A stretch of 64,000 nt of DNA from Shewanella metallivivens (GCF_028750675.1 NZ_JAQQPZ010000013.1:897753-961752), one strand, 5' to 3'. Shown: positions 47,087-56,246, counted from the stretch's first letter. Notes: a model not told the origin generated them from the letters alone. Numbers and translations are program-made.

Positions 47087-48616
47087 ATGAGAAATGAAAA
47101 AAGCTTGATGCGAAAGACCCATTTTTTGGGCACAAAGATAAGAAATTTGCGTAAACGCAATAACTTAACAATGGAAGATTTGTCGGCGCGTTGTGTACGT
47201 GTGGACTCGAGCAACGCGCCTTCGGTGTCATATTTATCGATGATCGAGCGCGGAAAACGGGTTCCGAGTGCTCATATGTTGGCTGTTATCGCCGCCGTTT
47301 TTCAAAAAGAAGTTGAATGGTTCCTTGATGATGTGCCAGAGGATGAAGCGATTACACCAGAAAAAGGCAACAAAGGTGGGGTTAGCGGTATGCCGCTTGA
47401 ACCAAGCTTTTTGTTTTCTAATGATATTTTGCAAATCGCCATTCCTGAAATGTTGTCGCAAACCGGTACCAGTGGTCGTCAGTTTGCTCACTTGCTTATT
47501 CGTGCGCACCAAGAACATCACCAAAACCACTTTCCAGATCTGGAGCGCGCCGCTGAAGAGGTGGGCTTAAAGCGTATGCCGCTAGCCATTGAAGACATTA
47601 TGGATATTGCCAAAGGCATGGGGCTCAAAATTAAGTGGATTGATCGTGCGCCAAAAGAAGTGATGGACGAAAGAGGTGTGAGTTCCAAACAATTAGTGAC
47701 CTCCTTTTTTGAACCGCCGGGCACTATTTATGTTAGCAATATTTTAAAAACGAGACCTAACCGTCTTAAATATGACTTAGCAGTGCATATTGGTCATTGT
47801 GTATTACACAACAAAGACGGATTAAAGAGCGTGATGATGTCAGGACGCAGAGAAGACTCTGAAGACGCCTACGCACCACAATCAAATAACATCAATGCCC
47901 AAGATATCTTGCATGCCTGGCGTGATTTTGAATCCAGCTTTTTTGCTGGTGCCCTCTTGTGTCCTAAAGTGCCTTACCGGCAGTTGCTTGACCGTCACGG
48001 TTATGAAATTAGCGTGCATAAACAATTACAAGTGTCGGCTTCGGTGGCCATGCGCCGCATGACGGTTGTGTCTCCTTATACTCATTGGCATTACTTTGAT
48101 GCTTATGCGCCAGGTAAACTTAAAGCAGTGTATCGCGGCAATGGTATTCCACTGCCATGGGGCAATATGCGCTTGGTGGAAGATCCGTGTCAGCATTGGG
48201 CGGTATTTAGAATGATCAGTGAGCCCACTGAAGGCACGTCGGCACAGATATCAATTTTAAATGTCGGCAATGAGCCGCGGATTTATTGTTGTGAGTCGAT
48301 TAAGGTTGATGACTCTGCAGGTAATCCACATGTGTTGTGTGCTGGTATCGATCTTAATCCGGCAATTGAAGCTCAAGGCAAAGACGCGCAGTCGATTGCC
48401 AATGATTTAAAACAAGCATGTGCTGGTAATGGTGGCTCAATTGACATCCCTAAACACATTAAAAAAGATCTCACCAGTGTGGCGAAAATCCTTAATATTA
48501 ATTGGATTGAACGCGGAATTAAAAACGAAGCTCGGTTAATTTGTTCTCGCGGTGCCGTATGTCCACGCCAACCAAGCTGTTATGCCGCAGGGCGTAACTT
48601 ATGTGAAGATAACTAG
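47087..48616 (+). CDS. XRE-family regulator with DUF3612
   Basis: 509 residues. N-terminal helix-turn-helix of the Cro/CI type (LGTKIRNLRKRNNLTMEDLSARC...SYLSMIERGKRVPS, residues ~14-65). A long C-terminal region matches the DUF3612 architecture and is distantly like the ImmA/IrrE plus short-chain-acyl sensor layout of RamB/PrpR-type regulators. The C-terminus has a Cys cluster (CSRGAVCPRQPSCYAAGRNLC), as those regulators do. In related marine bacteria I recall such genes next to glyoxylate-shunt genes, which fits the malate-synthase-like fragment divergent from it. Start ATG 47087; ATG 47108 is an alternative. Confidence 0.83.
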   Translation: MRNEKSLMRKTHFLGTKIRNLRKRNNLTMEDLSARCVRVDSSNAPSVSYLSMIERGKRVPSAHMLAVIAAVFQKEVEWFLDDVPEDEAITPEKGNKGGVSGMPLEPSFLFSNDILQIAIPEMLSQTGTSGRQFAHLLIRAHQEHHQNHFPDLERAAEEVGLKRMPLAIEDIMDIAKGMGLKIKWIDRAPKEVMDERGVSSKQLVTSFFEPPGTIYVSNILKTRPNRLKYDLAVHIGHCVLHNKDGLKSVMMSGRREDSEDAYAPQSNNINAQDILHAWRDFESSFFAGALLCPKVPYRQLLDRHGYEISVHKQLQVSASVAMRRMTVVSPYTHWHYFDAYAPGKLKAVYRGNGIPLPWGNMRLVEDPCQHWAVFRMISEPTEGTSAQISILNVGNEPRIYCCESIKVDDSAGNPHVLCAGIDLNPAIEAQGKDAQSIANDLKQACAGNGGSIDIPKHIKKDLTSVAKILNINWIERGIKNEARLICSRGAVCPRQPSCYAAGRNLCEDN

Positions 48617-48964
48617 CGGTTAGCCATAGACATAAGCCGTCTTGGGCGAAGCGTAAAGGCGGCTTATTACGTGTTAACAACCCATTATAATAAGCGTTGT
48701 AGCGACTCATCAGATTTGCATTTGGTCTTTTAAAGTTTATTGAGATAGCGACTGAGCGGCATACAATATCATCACTAAATACTTCACGAGTTGGACTGTG
48801 TTCCAAAATCTATGTTTCGTAACAAATCCCGCTAAAAACTCTACCTACAATTGATTAGTCGATATCCGCCGACATTTTCATCAAACATCATTATTAGTTC
48901 CCATTTTGGAATTGATTCCATCGATATGATGAATCGTCAATTATACAACAAGGGGTGATGACCT
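48617..48964. other. Promoter region of the flavoprotein/tetraheme operon
   Basis: 348 bases with no gene. The last 65 contain the palindromic operator shared with dddY, a TATGAT -10, and the leader with AAGGGG before ATG 48965. Confidence 0.65.
48904..48934 (+). promoter_or_regulatory. Promoter/operator A, shared with dddY
   Basis: TTTTGGAATTGATTCCAT holds the palindrome TGGAATTGATTCCA (48907-48920). A -10-like TATGAT follows at 48926-48931, then GAATC. The same layout precedes dddY. The palindrome would sit between the -35 and -10, a position typical of repressor sites. Confidence 0.65.
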
Positions 48965-50485
48965 ATGAGCAATGTAGATCTGTTGGGGCGCCGTAAGTTT
49001 ATTGCAGGGCTTGGTATTGCTGCGGGTGCAGCGATGGTAGCACCAGCAATGGCAGTGTCTGAAAAGGCTGACGGTGTTAAATGGGACAAAGAAGTCGAAA
49101 TCGTAATTATTGGTTCTGGCTTTGCCGGTTTAGCTGCTGCAATTGAAGCAACTAAGCTTGGTGCAAAAGATGTCCATATTTTTGAAAAAATGTCATATTT
49201 TGGTGGTAACTCGGCGATTAATGGTGGCTTATTTGCAGCACCTGGTACACCAATGCAAAAGAAAGAAGGTGTTGAAGATTCTGTAGAAAGAATGGTTAAC
49301 GACCAATTGGCTTCAGGCCGTGGTATTGCAGATGAAGCGTTATTACGCCATGTTGCATCGCATGCGGTAGAAGCATTACAAATGACGCTAGACGCAGGTT
49401 CAGAATACCACCCTTACTTACAACAATTAGGTGGTCACTCTGTAGCACGTACTTATCAAACTACAGTTAGCTGTGGTGCTGGTATCACTCAACCACTTTA
49501 CAAAGAATGTAAGCGTGTCGGCGTTAATACTCACAACCGTTCAAAATTTGAAGGTTTCCTAGTCGGCAGTAAAGGTGAAGTTGTTGGTGTTAAAATGCGT
49601 ACCAACTACCACTTTGGTGAAGACCAGCCTGGTAAAGTATTAAATATTCGCGCCAAAAAAGGTGTGATTATGGCAACAGGTGGTTTCGCGCAAAACGTTG
49701 ATTTACGTATGGCGCAAGACCCAACACTTAATGCAGAAGTAGGCTGTACTAACGCACCAGGTGCAACAGGCGAGGGCATGTTTGAAATGTTCCGTTTAGG
49801 TGCGATTCCTGTGCATTTAGCACACATCCAGTCTGGCCCTTGGGCATCACCTGATGAAGGTGGTTTTGGTTATGTGTCTAACTACTCAATTTATAACTTC
49901 CCTCATTCAATGGCGATTCACCGTTTAACGGGTAAGCGCTTTATGGACGAAATTGCTGACCGTAAGACTCGTGCCGATGCAGAGCTTTCGTGCCGCAATG
50001 AAAAAGGCGAAGCGTTACCTCCAATCTTAATCACAAGCTACAAAGATTCTAAAAACCATCCAAACACTAAAAAAGTGATTAAGTACAATGTTGGCTGGAA
50101 ATTCGACACCATTGAAGAGCTTGCTAAACATTTCGACGTGCCGCTAAAACCATTAAAAGCACAGATCGAAGAGTACAACAGCTATGTGAAATCTGGTGTA
50201 GATAAGCAGTTTGGTAAAAACATGACCAAGGCTAAAGATAAGTATATCGAAGCACCATTTACCGTGGTTCGTTTATGGCCAAAAGTGCATTATTGCCAAG
50301 GTGGTGTTCAGGTCAATGTTAAAGCGGAAGTGAAAGACAGCTTCACTGGTAAGTCAATCCCAGGCCTTTATGCAGCAGGCGAAGTATGTGGTGGTATCCA
50401 CGGTGTTAGCCGCTTAGGTAGTTGTTCAATTCCTGAGTGTATGGTGATGGGTATGACTGCCGCACGCAGCATCATGAAAGCGTAA
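48965..50485 (+). CDS. Tat-exported fumarate-reductase-like flavoprotein, probable acrylate reductase flavin subunit (ArdA-like)
   Basis: 506 residues. Twin-arginine signal (GRRKFIAGLGIAAG), then an FAD-binding Rossmann loop (IIGSGFAGLAAAIEA) and the fumarate-reductase/flavocytochrome c fold. Unlike Fcc3, no heme domain is fused; the tetraheme partner is the next gene. Catalytic Arg (R333 in DEIADRKTR), His (H442 in HYCQGG) and Arg (R483 in SRLGSC) are kept. The substrate-carboxylate histidine of fumarate reductases (QAHP) is replaced by Gly (QSGP, G291). This argues against fumarate and fits a smaller 2-enoate. Linkage to dddY points to acrylate, reduced to propionate in the periplasm. Methacrylate or another enoate remains possible. 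Confidence 0.82.
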   Translation: MSNVDLLGRRKFIAGLGIAAGAAMVAPAMAVSEKADGVKWDKEVEIVIIGSGFAGLAAAIEATKLGAKDVHIFEKMSYFGGNSAINGGLFAAPGTPMQKKEGVEDSVERMVNDQLASGRGIADEALLRHVASHAVEALQMTLDAGSEYHPYLQQLGGHSVARTYQTTVSCGAGITQPLYKECKRVGVNTHNRSKFEGFLVGSKGEVVGVKMRTNYHFGEDQPGKVLNIRAKKGVIMATGGFAQNVDLRMAQDPTLNAEVGCTNAPGATGEGMFEMFRLGAIPVHLAHIQSGPWASPDEGGFGYVSNYSIYNFPHSMAIHRLTGKRFMDEIADRKTRADAELSCRNEKGEALPPILITSYKDSKNHPNTKKVIKYNVGWKFDTIEELAKHFDVPLKPLKAQIEEYNSYVKSGVDKQFGKNMTKAKDKYIEAPFTVVRLWPKVHYCQGGVQVNVKAEVKDSFTGKSIPGLYAAGEVCGGIHGVSRLGSCSIPECMVMGMTAARSIMKA

Positions 50486-50513
50486 ATAGACCAGTAAACA
50501 AGAGGAATCATTA

Positions 50514-50867
50514 ATGAAAAACTTTAATATTATACTTGGGCTGGTACTACTTGGATTAACCAGCTTATCAGTACAAGCAGTCGAGATCCGCGACTACCAC
50601 AAAGATGTTATTGGTAAAGACTGTAAAGCCTGTCATGACAATGGTATCAAGCAGTTTCCATCAGATCAGTCTTGCTTACAGTGTCATGATGTTGATGACC
50701 TAGCAAAACAAACGGCGAGAAGTGATGAAGACAAGTGGCAAAACCCACATAACAACCTTCACTATGGTAAAGACTTACCTTGCCAAGAATGTCATTCAGA
50801 ACATAAAACAAAAGAACCATTGTGCAGTAACTGTCATACTTTTAAATATGACAAGCATAAAGGCTAA
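50514..50867 (+). CDS. Periplasmic tetraheme cytochrome c, electron donor to the flavoprotein (ArdB-like)
   Basis: 117 residues with a Sec signal peptide (cleavage after VQA). Four CxxCH motifs: CKACH, CLQCH, CQECH, CSNCH, spaced as in the heme domain of flavocytochrome c3. Electrons would come from menaquinol through CymA-type quinol dehydrogenases. It lies 28 bases after the flavoprotein gene and is followed by an AT repeat and a terminator, so the two form a discrete operon. The flavoprotein uses Tat and the cytochrome Sec, consistent with folded FAD export and periplasmic heme attachment. Confidence 0.9.
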   Translation: MKNFNIILGLVLLGLTSLSVQAVEIRDYHKDVIGKDCKACHDNGIKQFPSDQSCLQCHDVDDLAKQTARSDEDKWQNPHNNLHYGKDLPCQECHSEHKTKEPLCSNCHTFKYDKHKG

Positions 50868-50872
50868 ATAAC

Positions 50873-50904
50873 ATTATTTAATTATTTAATTATTTAATTA
50901 TTTA
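50873..50904 (+). repeat. Four tandem copies of ATTATTTA
   Basis: A perfect 8-bp unit repeated four times, starting five bases after the tetraheme cytochrome stop codon. Slippage at this array would not alter a protein. Confidence 0.9.
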
Positions 50905-50910
50905 GTTACT

Positions 50911-50946
50911 AATAAAGCCGTATATTATTTAATATATGGCTTTATT
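50911..50946 (+). terminator. Terminator after the flavoprotein/cytochrome operon
   Basis: AATAAAGCC-gTATAT pairs with ATATAt-GGCTTTATT; T-rich downstream. Confidence 0.78.
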
Positions 50947-51050
50947 GTTTTTATTGAATATGTTTTTCATGTATTTTTAGTGTAAACAATATAGTTCACA
51001 GTTTTGTTTTATTTTTATTTGATTGTTTCTCAAACATGTTTTATTTAAAT

Positions 51051-51081
51051 TTTTGGAATCAATTCCATATATATCATCAAT
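51051..51081 (+). promoter_or_regulatory. Promoter/operator B of dddY
   Basis: TTTTGGAATCAATTCCAT with palindrome TGGAATCAATTCCA (51054-51067), then TATCAT (51073-51078) and CAATC, in the same spacing as operator A. It ends 33 bases before the dddY ATG. Confidence 0.65.
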
Positions 51082-51113
51082 CTTGTTTAAAATTATAAAT
51101 AAAGAGAGATGTT

Positions 51114-52358
51114 ATGAAATATAATGCGCTTTTCATTATGATGATGTTATCGGGTTCAGCAATGTCTGCTGAGCTACCTAGTTTTTTAGATGTAAATGAT
51201 ATTAATAATGCTGAGTTTACGTGTTTAGGGGACACACCTCAGTATTCTGAAAAAGATCAAAAGTATGTCGATATTCTTTGGGATGAGACCCTGCAATATC
51301 TACAATCTTATGCCGTAGCATTAACCAATAGCGAAAATGGCCCATGCTTAAATTCAGATGAAGCGATGTATGATTCTACTGAAGGCGGTAAGAATATGTG
51401 CATCATGGATCGCCGCGACATGAAGCTATTAGTTAAAAATATTTACCAAGTGATTAATAACCCAAATAAAGCGAAAAAGTGCTTTGGTGCTCGCGAAGAT
51501 GTGAATTGGATTTATAGTCCAGGTGGAGAGCTAGCGCAGAAATCCCCCGTTGCTAAATGGCTTAACCGCACCACATTCGATACCTTTTTTGACACTAAAG
51601 TCACTAATAAAGATGTGCGTAAATTAGGTAAAGTATTCACCAAAAACTTTACCAAAATGGTCACAGGTGACGAAATTAAAATGCCTTCTGCATTTCCTAC
51701 CGACATCAGTGCTAACACCCTGCCTAACTTATGGGCTGCAGCGGGTTGGTTCCCAATGTATGCTGAAGAAAGTAAACGTAATGATAAAAATTACAACAAC
51801 ATACGTGGTGGTTATGCTTATGCCGAAATCTTTGGGCACTGGGGATTACTGCGCATTGACGAAATTAACAACCAAAAAGTGGGTGCCGAAATTGGCATGA
51901 CAGTGCAGTCGGTTGATACGCTTTACCCATATCATAACCATGCCATATCTGAAATTTATTACAACATGCGCGTACCTGCATGCGCTAATGAGTTTAAGAG
52001 CTTTGCAGTGCGAGAAGATTCGCCATTACTCACCACCGTTAAGCAAGACGATAAAATGAGACAAGTGCAGTTTGATGCGGGCCAACACAATGGCCACACC
52101 ATGTGGTTGTCTGGTAGCGCTGATGTTGATCCATTGATGTATTTTCATCAAAACACTATCCATGCGTTTGAGGTAGATGGTAGCTGTGAAGCTAAACCTG
52201 AAGAGCGTGCCATTGTGTCTGTTTGGGCCAGAAGTAACGCCGACGATAAACGTAATGATTACGGTACAACATTATTGTGTGAGTCAGCTAAAAACCCTGG
52301 TACTCCAGCACATAAAGATGAAGTTATTCAATGTGATTTAACCAAAATGAAATGGTAA
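51114..52358 (+). CDS. dddY: Periplasmic DMSP lyase DddY
   Basis: Cleaves dimethylsulfoniopropionate to dimethyl sulfide and acrylate. 414 residues with a signal peptide (cleavage near MSA), as DddY is the periplasmic DMSP lyase. A cupin-like metal site is visible as Y271-P-Y-H274-N-H276...E280-I-Y282, with H350 in NTIHAF. Tyr, His, Glu, Tyr, His at these spacings agrees within one residue with the zinc and catalytic residues I recall for characterised DddY. Six or more cysteines may form disulfides. Its promoter shares an operator with the upstream reductase operon, and the porin gene follows 47 bases later. Confidence 0.87.
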   Translation: MKYNALFIMMMLSGSAMSAELPSFLDVNDINNAEFTCLGDTPQYSEKDQKYVDILWDETLQYLQSYAVALTNSENGPCLNSDEAMYDSTEGGKNMCIMDRRDMKLLVKNIYQVINNPNKAKKCFGAREDVNWIYSPGGELAQKSPVAKWLNRTTFDTFFDTKVTNKDVRKLGKVFTKNFTKMVTGDEIKMPSAFPTDISANTLPNLWAAAGWFPMYAEESKRNDKNYNNIRGGYAYAEIFGHWGLLRIDEINNQKVGAEIGMTVQSVDTLYPYHNHAISEIYYNMRVPACANEFKSFAVREDSPLLTTVKQDDKMRQVQFDAGQHNGHTMWLSGSADVDPLMYFHQNTIHAFEVDGSCEAKPEERAIVSVWARSNADDKRNDYGTTLLCESAKNPGTPAHKDEVIQCDLTKMKW

Positions 52359-52405
52359 AAATCGTTTATATAAATTAATACTTAAAAATTGAATTGGAAT
52401 ATATA

Positions 52406-53533
52406 ATGAAATTATTAAAACTTTCTTTATTATCAACTTTGGTGTCACTTTGCTTGGTTTCAACTTATTCTGTTGCACAAGACGCTGAAGACGGAATTAA
52501 TGTTTCTGGAACGTTAAGAGCTAATTATTCATATAAAGAATACAGTGAAAGCGCTAAAGATAAATCGGGTGACTTAACATTCGAAATGGCATCAATTAAG
52601 TTTAACGGTAAATTAGATGATTGGGGCTTAGCATCTGAGTATCGTTTTTATGATGGCTGGGAAACATTACGTTATGGTTATGTCTTTTATGACTACTCAC
52701 CTGAATGGCAAATTCAGTTTGGTATAAATCAGGTTCCTTTTGGTAACCCTGGATTTATTTCAAATAGTTTTTGGTTTGGCGTACCGTATTATCTAGGTTT
52801 TGAAGATGACTATGATGCGGGTGTGAAAACCATTTACTCAAGTAATGGTTGGGGTACTGAATTGGCGTTTTATAAAAATGCAGAGTACGGTGCCAGTCGC
52901 AATGAGCGTTATTCAACCGATTTGTATACCGGGACGGTTAACGGTACTGAATATTATAACGAAGAAACCAATCAGTTAAATATTCGCCAAACCTATGAGA
53001 TGGAATACGAAGGCGGCAAAACCGTCGTCGGCGGCTCATTTGAGGTTGGCCAGATTTACAATAGCAACACAGGTAACAATGGTGATCGTTATGCAATTGC
53101 GTTGCATTTAGACAGTAGCTATAACGGTTGGAACTTACAGCTTCAGGCGATGCAGTATGAATACGACGCTGCAGACTCTCTTGATGATAACAAAATTGCA
53201 GTATCGGCTTACGCTTGGCAATATGAAATTGCCTCAAAGGCACAAGCCTACAGTGTTAATGTAGCTAAAACCTTTACCACGAGTTGGGGCAGTGTAAAAG
53301 TGTATAACGACTTTGGACTTGTCACACCAGACGTCGACAACGACGATTACGACAATAGCTATCAAAATGTCACCGGTGTGGCGTTATCGTCTGGGCCTAC
53401 CTATACCATGATTGATTTTATCACGGGTAAAAACATGTACGCTTCGACGCTAGACAATGGTCATATTGGACTTCCAGAGATTGGTGACAGCTGGGATTAC
53501 CGTATTAATGTTAACTTTGGTTACTATTTTTAA
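52406..53533 (+). CDS. Outer-membrane porin
   Basis: 375 residues: signal peptide (cleavage after SVA), then alternating beta strands rich in Tyr/Trp/Gly and ending in the C-terminal aromatic NFGYYF that directs outer-membrane assembly. Likely a 16-stranded general or substrate-selective porin. ATG 52406 has GGAA upstream; an in-frame TTG at 52394 is weaker. It follows dddY with no terminator between, so the two are one transcript, and I infer it admits DMSP to the periplasm. Confidence 0.82.
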   Translation: MKLLKLSLLSTLVSLCLVSTYSVAQDAEDGINVSGTLRANYSYKEYSESAKDKSGDLTFEMASIKFNGKLDDWGLASEYRFYDGWETLRYGYVFYDYSPEWQIQFGINQVPFGNPGFISNSFWFGVPYYLGFEDDYDAGVKTIYSSNGWGTELAFYKNAEYGASRNERYSTDLYTGTVNGTEYYNEETNQLNIRQTYEMEYEGGKTVVGGSFEVGQIYNSNTGNNGDRYAIALHLDSSYNGWNLQLQAMQYEYDAADSLDDNKIAVSAYAWQYEIASKAQAYSVNVAKTFTTSWGSVKVYNDFGLVTPDVDNDDYDNSYQNVTGVALSSGPTYTMIDFITGKNMYASTLDNGHIGLPEIGDSWDYRINVNFGYYF

Positions 53534-53570
53534 GCTTAAGTACAGAGACTCAAGTGAACCCTAGGTAAGT

Positions 53571-53598
53571 AAATGCCAATCGTTTGATTGGCATTTTT
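53571..53598 (+). terminator. Terminator after the porin gene
   Basis: AAATGCCAATC/GATTGGCATTT with loop GTTT and a T run. Confidence 0.9.
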
Positions 53599-53791
53599 AT
53601 TGAAGTTCATTGACGATTGCTTAGCGATAAACTGCTTAATAAATCCACTGACTCCCCCACTTGTTTTATTTCAATCCAGTAAATTGATCCACGTCTACAT
53701 TCGTAAAATTACAACAGAGTAATATCCCGTCCTCTGAAGCAGTTTTCCCTGTTATTGCTTCACACTACTTAGGATTTAAAAAGTTCACACT

Positions 53792-55093
53792 ATGATGATA
53801 ATTGAAATAATGATTGTGCTTGGGGCCATTTACCTCGGCGCAAGAATGGGCAGTATTGGGATAGGGTTTGCTGGTGGCGTTGGCGTGTTAATTCTCACTG
53901 TCGGTTTAGGGTTAAAGCCAGGGACGATCCCCATTGATGTCATGCTGATTATTATGTCAGTAATTACCGCTATTGCTGCTATGCAAGAGGCGGGTGGCAT
54001 GGAATATTTAGTGTCAATTGCTGAACGGTTACTGCGAAAACACCCAAAGCACATTACTTTTTTAGCCCCGATTGTCACTTATTTGATGACATTGTTTGCT
54101 GGGACTGGCCATACCGCTTTTTCGACCTTACCGGTTATCGCTGAGGTTGCTAAAGAGCAGGGTATCCGTCCTTCACGGCCGTTATCGATTGCGGTAGTTG
54201 CTTCGCAAGTTGCGATTACCGCGTCACCTATTTCTGCCGCCGTGGTGTTTTTCTCAGGTATTTTAGAGCCTTTGGGTGTGGATTATTTGGTGCTGTTAGC
54301 CGTGTGTATTCCATCAACCTTTATTGCCTGTTTACTTGGCGCAGCAGTGGCTTCGTTATTGGGTAAACCGTTATCTGAAGATGCTATTTATCAACAGCGG
54401 CTAGCCAGTGGGTTAGTGAAAGTGCGCGGCGAAACTCAAGTGACTTTATTGCCCGGCGCTAAACGTTCGGTCGCGATTTTTTTAGTGGCGATTATGGCGG
54501 TGATGTCATATGCCACTGCAATATCTGACAAAGTCGGTTTAATTAGCAGTCCAGTATTATCGCGCGATGTGGCCATTATGCTGTTTATGCTATCTGCAGC
54601 GGCGGCAATCACCTGGTTTTGTCGTTTAGATGCCAGCAAAATTTCAAATGCATCGACGTTTAAGTCGGGCATGTCAGCCTGTATTTGTGTGCTAGGGGTG
54701 GCATGGCTGGGTGACACTTTTGTGTCTAACCATATTGATGACATTAAAACCGTTGCGGGTAGCCTACTTGAAAACCAGCCTTGGTTGCTGGCGGTGGCGT
54801 TATTTTTTGCATCGATGTTGTTGTATTCGCAAGGGGCAACGACTAAAGCACTCATGCCTGCCGCACTGGCGATTGGTGTGAGCCCGTTAACTGCCATTGC
54901 ATCCTTTGCAGCCGTGAGCGCATTGTTTGTACTGCCCACTTATCCCACTTTATTGGCCGCTGTCGAGATGGATGACACGGGTTCAACACGCATTGGCAAG
55001 GCAGTGTTTAATCATCCGTTTCTTATTCCGGGTGTGGTGACCATTACCATGAGCGTTGTGTTGGCGTTTTTGTTTGGCAGCGTAATTGTGTAA
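53792..55093 (+). CDS. Dcu-family anaerobic C4-dicarboxylate transporter-like protein
   Basis: Inner-membrane carrier of 433 residues with ten or more hydrophobic helices, DcuA/DcuB family. Family blocks: FAGTGHTAFSTLPVIAEVAKEQGIRPSRPLS and ITASPISAAVVFF, and YSQGATTKALMPAALAIGVSP near the C-terminus. Known members exchange C4-dicarboxylates such as fumarate and succinate. Beside a DMSP/acrylate locus it might move acrylate or propionate, but no sequence evidence shows that. It has its own upstream region after the porin terminator. Confidence 0.88.
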   Translation: MMIIEIMIVLGAIYLGARMGSIGIGFAGGVGVLILTVGLGLKPGTIPIDVMLIIMSVITAIAAMQEAGGMEYLVSIAERLLRKHPKHITFLAPIVTYLMTLFAGTGHTAFSTLPVIAEVAKEQGIRPSRPLSIAVVASQVAITASPISAAVVFFSGILEPLGVDYLVLLAVCIPSTFIACLLGAAVASLLGKPLSEDAIYQQRLASGLVKVRGETQVTLLPGAKRSVAIFLVAIMAVMSYATAISDKVGLISSPVLSRDVAIMLFMLSAAAAITWFCRLDASKISNASTFKSGMSACICVLGVAWLGDTFVSNHIDDIKTVAGSLLENQPWLLAVALFFASMLLYSQGATTKALMPAALAIGVSPLTAIASFAAVSALFVLPTYPTLLAAVEMDDTGSTRIGKAVFNHPFLIPGVVTITMSVVLAFLFGSVIV

Positions 55094-55142
55094 GCGGTTG
55101 ATGAGCTTTTAATTAGAAGCTGATTTGCAATTGTTGGTTATT

Positions 55143-55175
55143 GTTACTGTGTCAGCAGCATAATGACACAGTAAC
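55143..55175. terminator. Hairpin between the Dcu-like and LysR genes
   Basis: GTTACTGTGTCA pairs perfectly with TGACACAGTAAC around nine bases; sits between convergent genes. Confidence 0.65.
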
Positions 55176-55240
55176 ACTTTTGCTAGAGAAGTGATATTTG
55201 AGTAATAACCAACAATGTGCAGCAAAACAATTCTAAGCGT

Positions 55241-56137
55241 TTAACTGGCCTTAACCATGTTCAATATGGGCTTGTCCAGTTGATAGCCTTTGTGTTCAAC
55301 ATTGGTTTTAATTAGGTCTATTAGCTGTTTTGTGGCATCGGTTTGGGTGTCAGGATTAAGGTATAACGACTCATTAAAAACGGGTAATGGTGGTAAACCA
55401 TGCTCAAGTGGGTCTAATACCTGCATTTTGTTGTTAATTCTAAATTCTGCGACAGGGGCAACAACCAAATCATTTTCGACCGCCATACACAGTGCTTGAG
55501 GCGATGGCGTTGACAGTAATACGTTAATAGGGCGCATCGATAACCGATGGTTCGCAAACACCTGTGCCCGTATTGGGCAGTTTTCTGGGTATAAGCCCAT
55601 CGGAATGGTTTTACGTAGATGGGCATTACCCTCTGCGGCGGCGACCCATTTAAAACGTCGAGTAAATAACAATTCACCATTAACCGGTAATTGCCAATGC
55701 GTCGCCACTATCACATCAAACTCACCTTGATGCAGCCGCTTGTATAAGTTGCCACTCACATCAGTATCTATGACTAATTCAATACAGGTAAACTCACGGA
55801 TAAACTCTAATAAGCAGCTGTTTAAATAGCACTTAATAAAGTCTGTCGGTACACCAAGGCGAATCACTTCACGGTTGTGGCACTCTTTTAGTTCATCAAG
55901 TGCCTGTGAGTTGAGTTGGACCATTTTATAGGCATAGCTTAGTAAGGTTTCACCTGACTCAGTTAAGGTGACACCTTTGTTGTCTCTAATGAGCAAAGAT
56001 TGGCCGACACTTTCTTCAAGTTTTTTAACCTGGAGGCTAAGTGTTGATTGGGTTCGGCAAATTTTATCGGCTGCTTTTGATAAGTTACCTGACTCAGCAA
56101 CAGCGATAAAACTTTCTAACAATTCTATCTTTAACAT
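55241..56137 (-). CDS. LysR-family transcriptional regulator
   Basis: 298 residues. N-terminal winged helix (ESFIAVAESGNLSKAADKICRTQSTLSLQVKKLEESVGQ, residues ~7-45), then the periplasmic-binding-protein-like effector domain. Many LysR genes accompany ddd genes (DddR with dddY in other bacteria), so control of this locus is plausible. Divergent from a TetR gene across 109 bases with a direct repeat between them. Confidence 0.88.
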   Translation of the reverse strand: MLKIELLESFIAVAESGNLSKAADKICRTQSTLSLQVKKLEESVGQSLLIRDNKGVTLTESGETLLSYAYKMVQLNSQALDELKECHNREVIRLGVPTDFIKCYLNSCLLEFIREFTCIELVIDTDVSGNLYKRLHQGEFDVIVATHWQLPVNGELLFTRRFKWVAAAEGNAHLRKTIPMGLYPENCPIRAQVFANHRLSMRPINVLLSTPSPQALCMAVENDLVVAPVAEFRINNKMQVLDPLEHGLPPLPVFNESLYLNPDTQTDATKQLIDLIKTNVEHKGYQLDKPILNMVKAS

Positions 56138-56160
56138 AGGCTATTGAATAAGTTCATAGT

Positions 56161-56190
56161 GGTATCAGTATTACTCAATATGAGGTATCA
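56161..56190. promoter_or_regulatory. GGTATCA direct repeats between LysR and TetR genes
   Basis: GGTATCA occurs at 56161-56167 and 56184-56190, 23 bases apart (about two helical turns) in the divergent promoter region. Confidence 0.4.
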
Positions 56191-56246
56191 ACAAAGCTTG
56201 CTATGATGTAAATGTGAAGTTACAGAGATTTTTATTGGGGTCTATT

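Noticed and set aside
48519..48806. 95-codon minus-strand frame at the end of the DUF3612 gene
   Set aside because: Antisense to a real gene end and then intergenic, with no family-like sequence.
48904..48921. FNR/EtrA site in the flavoprotein promoter (TTGAT part of the palindrome)
   Set aside because: Only one half-site matches; the second half is not ATCAA.
48965..50867. Fumarate reductase or urocanate reductase (Fcc3, IfcA or UrdA type)
   Set aside because: Those are single chains with fused heme domains. Here the subunits are separate, the dicarboxylate histidine is missing, and the neighbour is a DMSP lyase.
50873..50904. ATTATTTA array as a phase-variation switch
   Set aside because: It lies after a stop codon and before a terminator, so changes in copy number would not switch a protein on or off.
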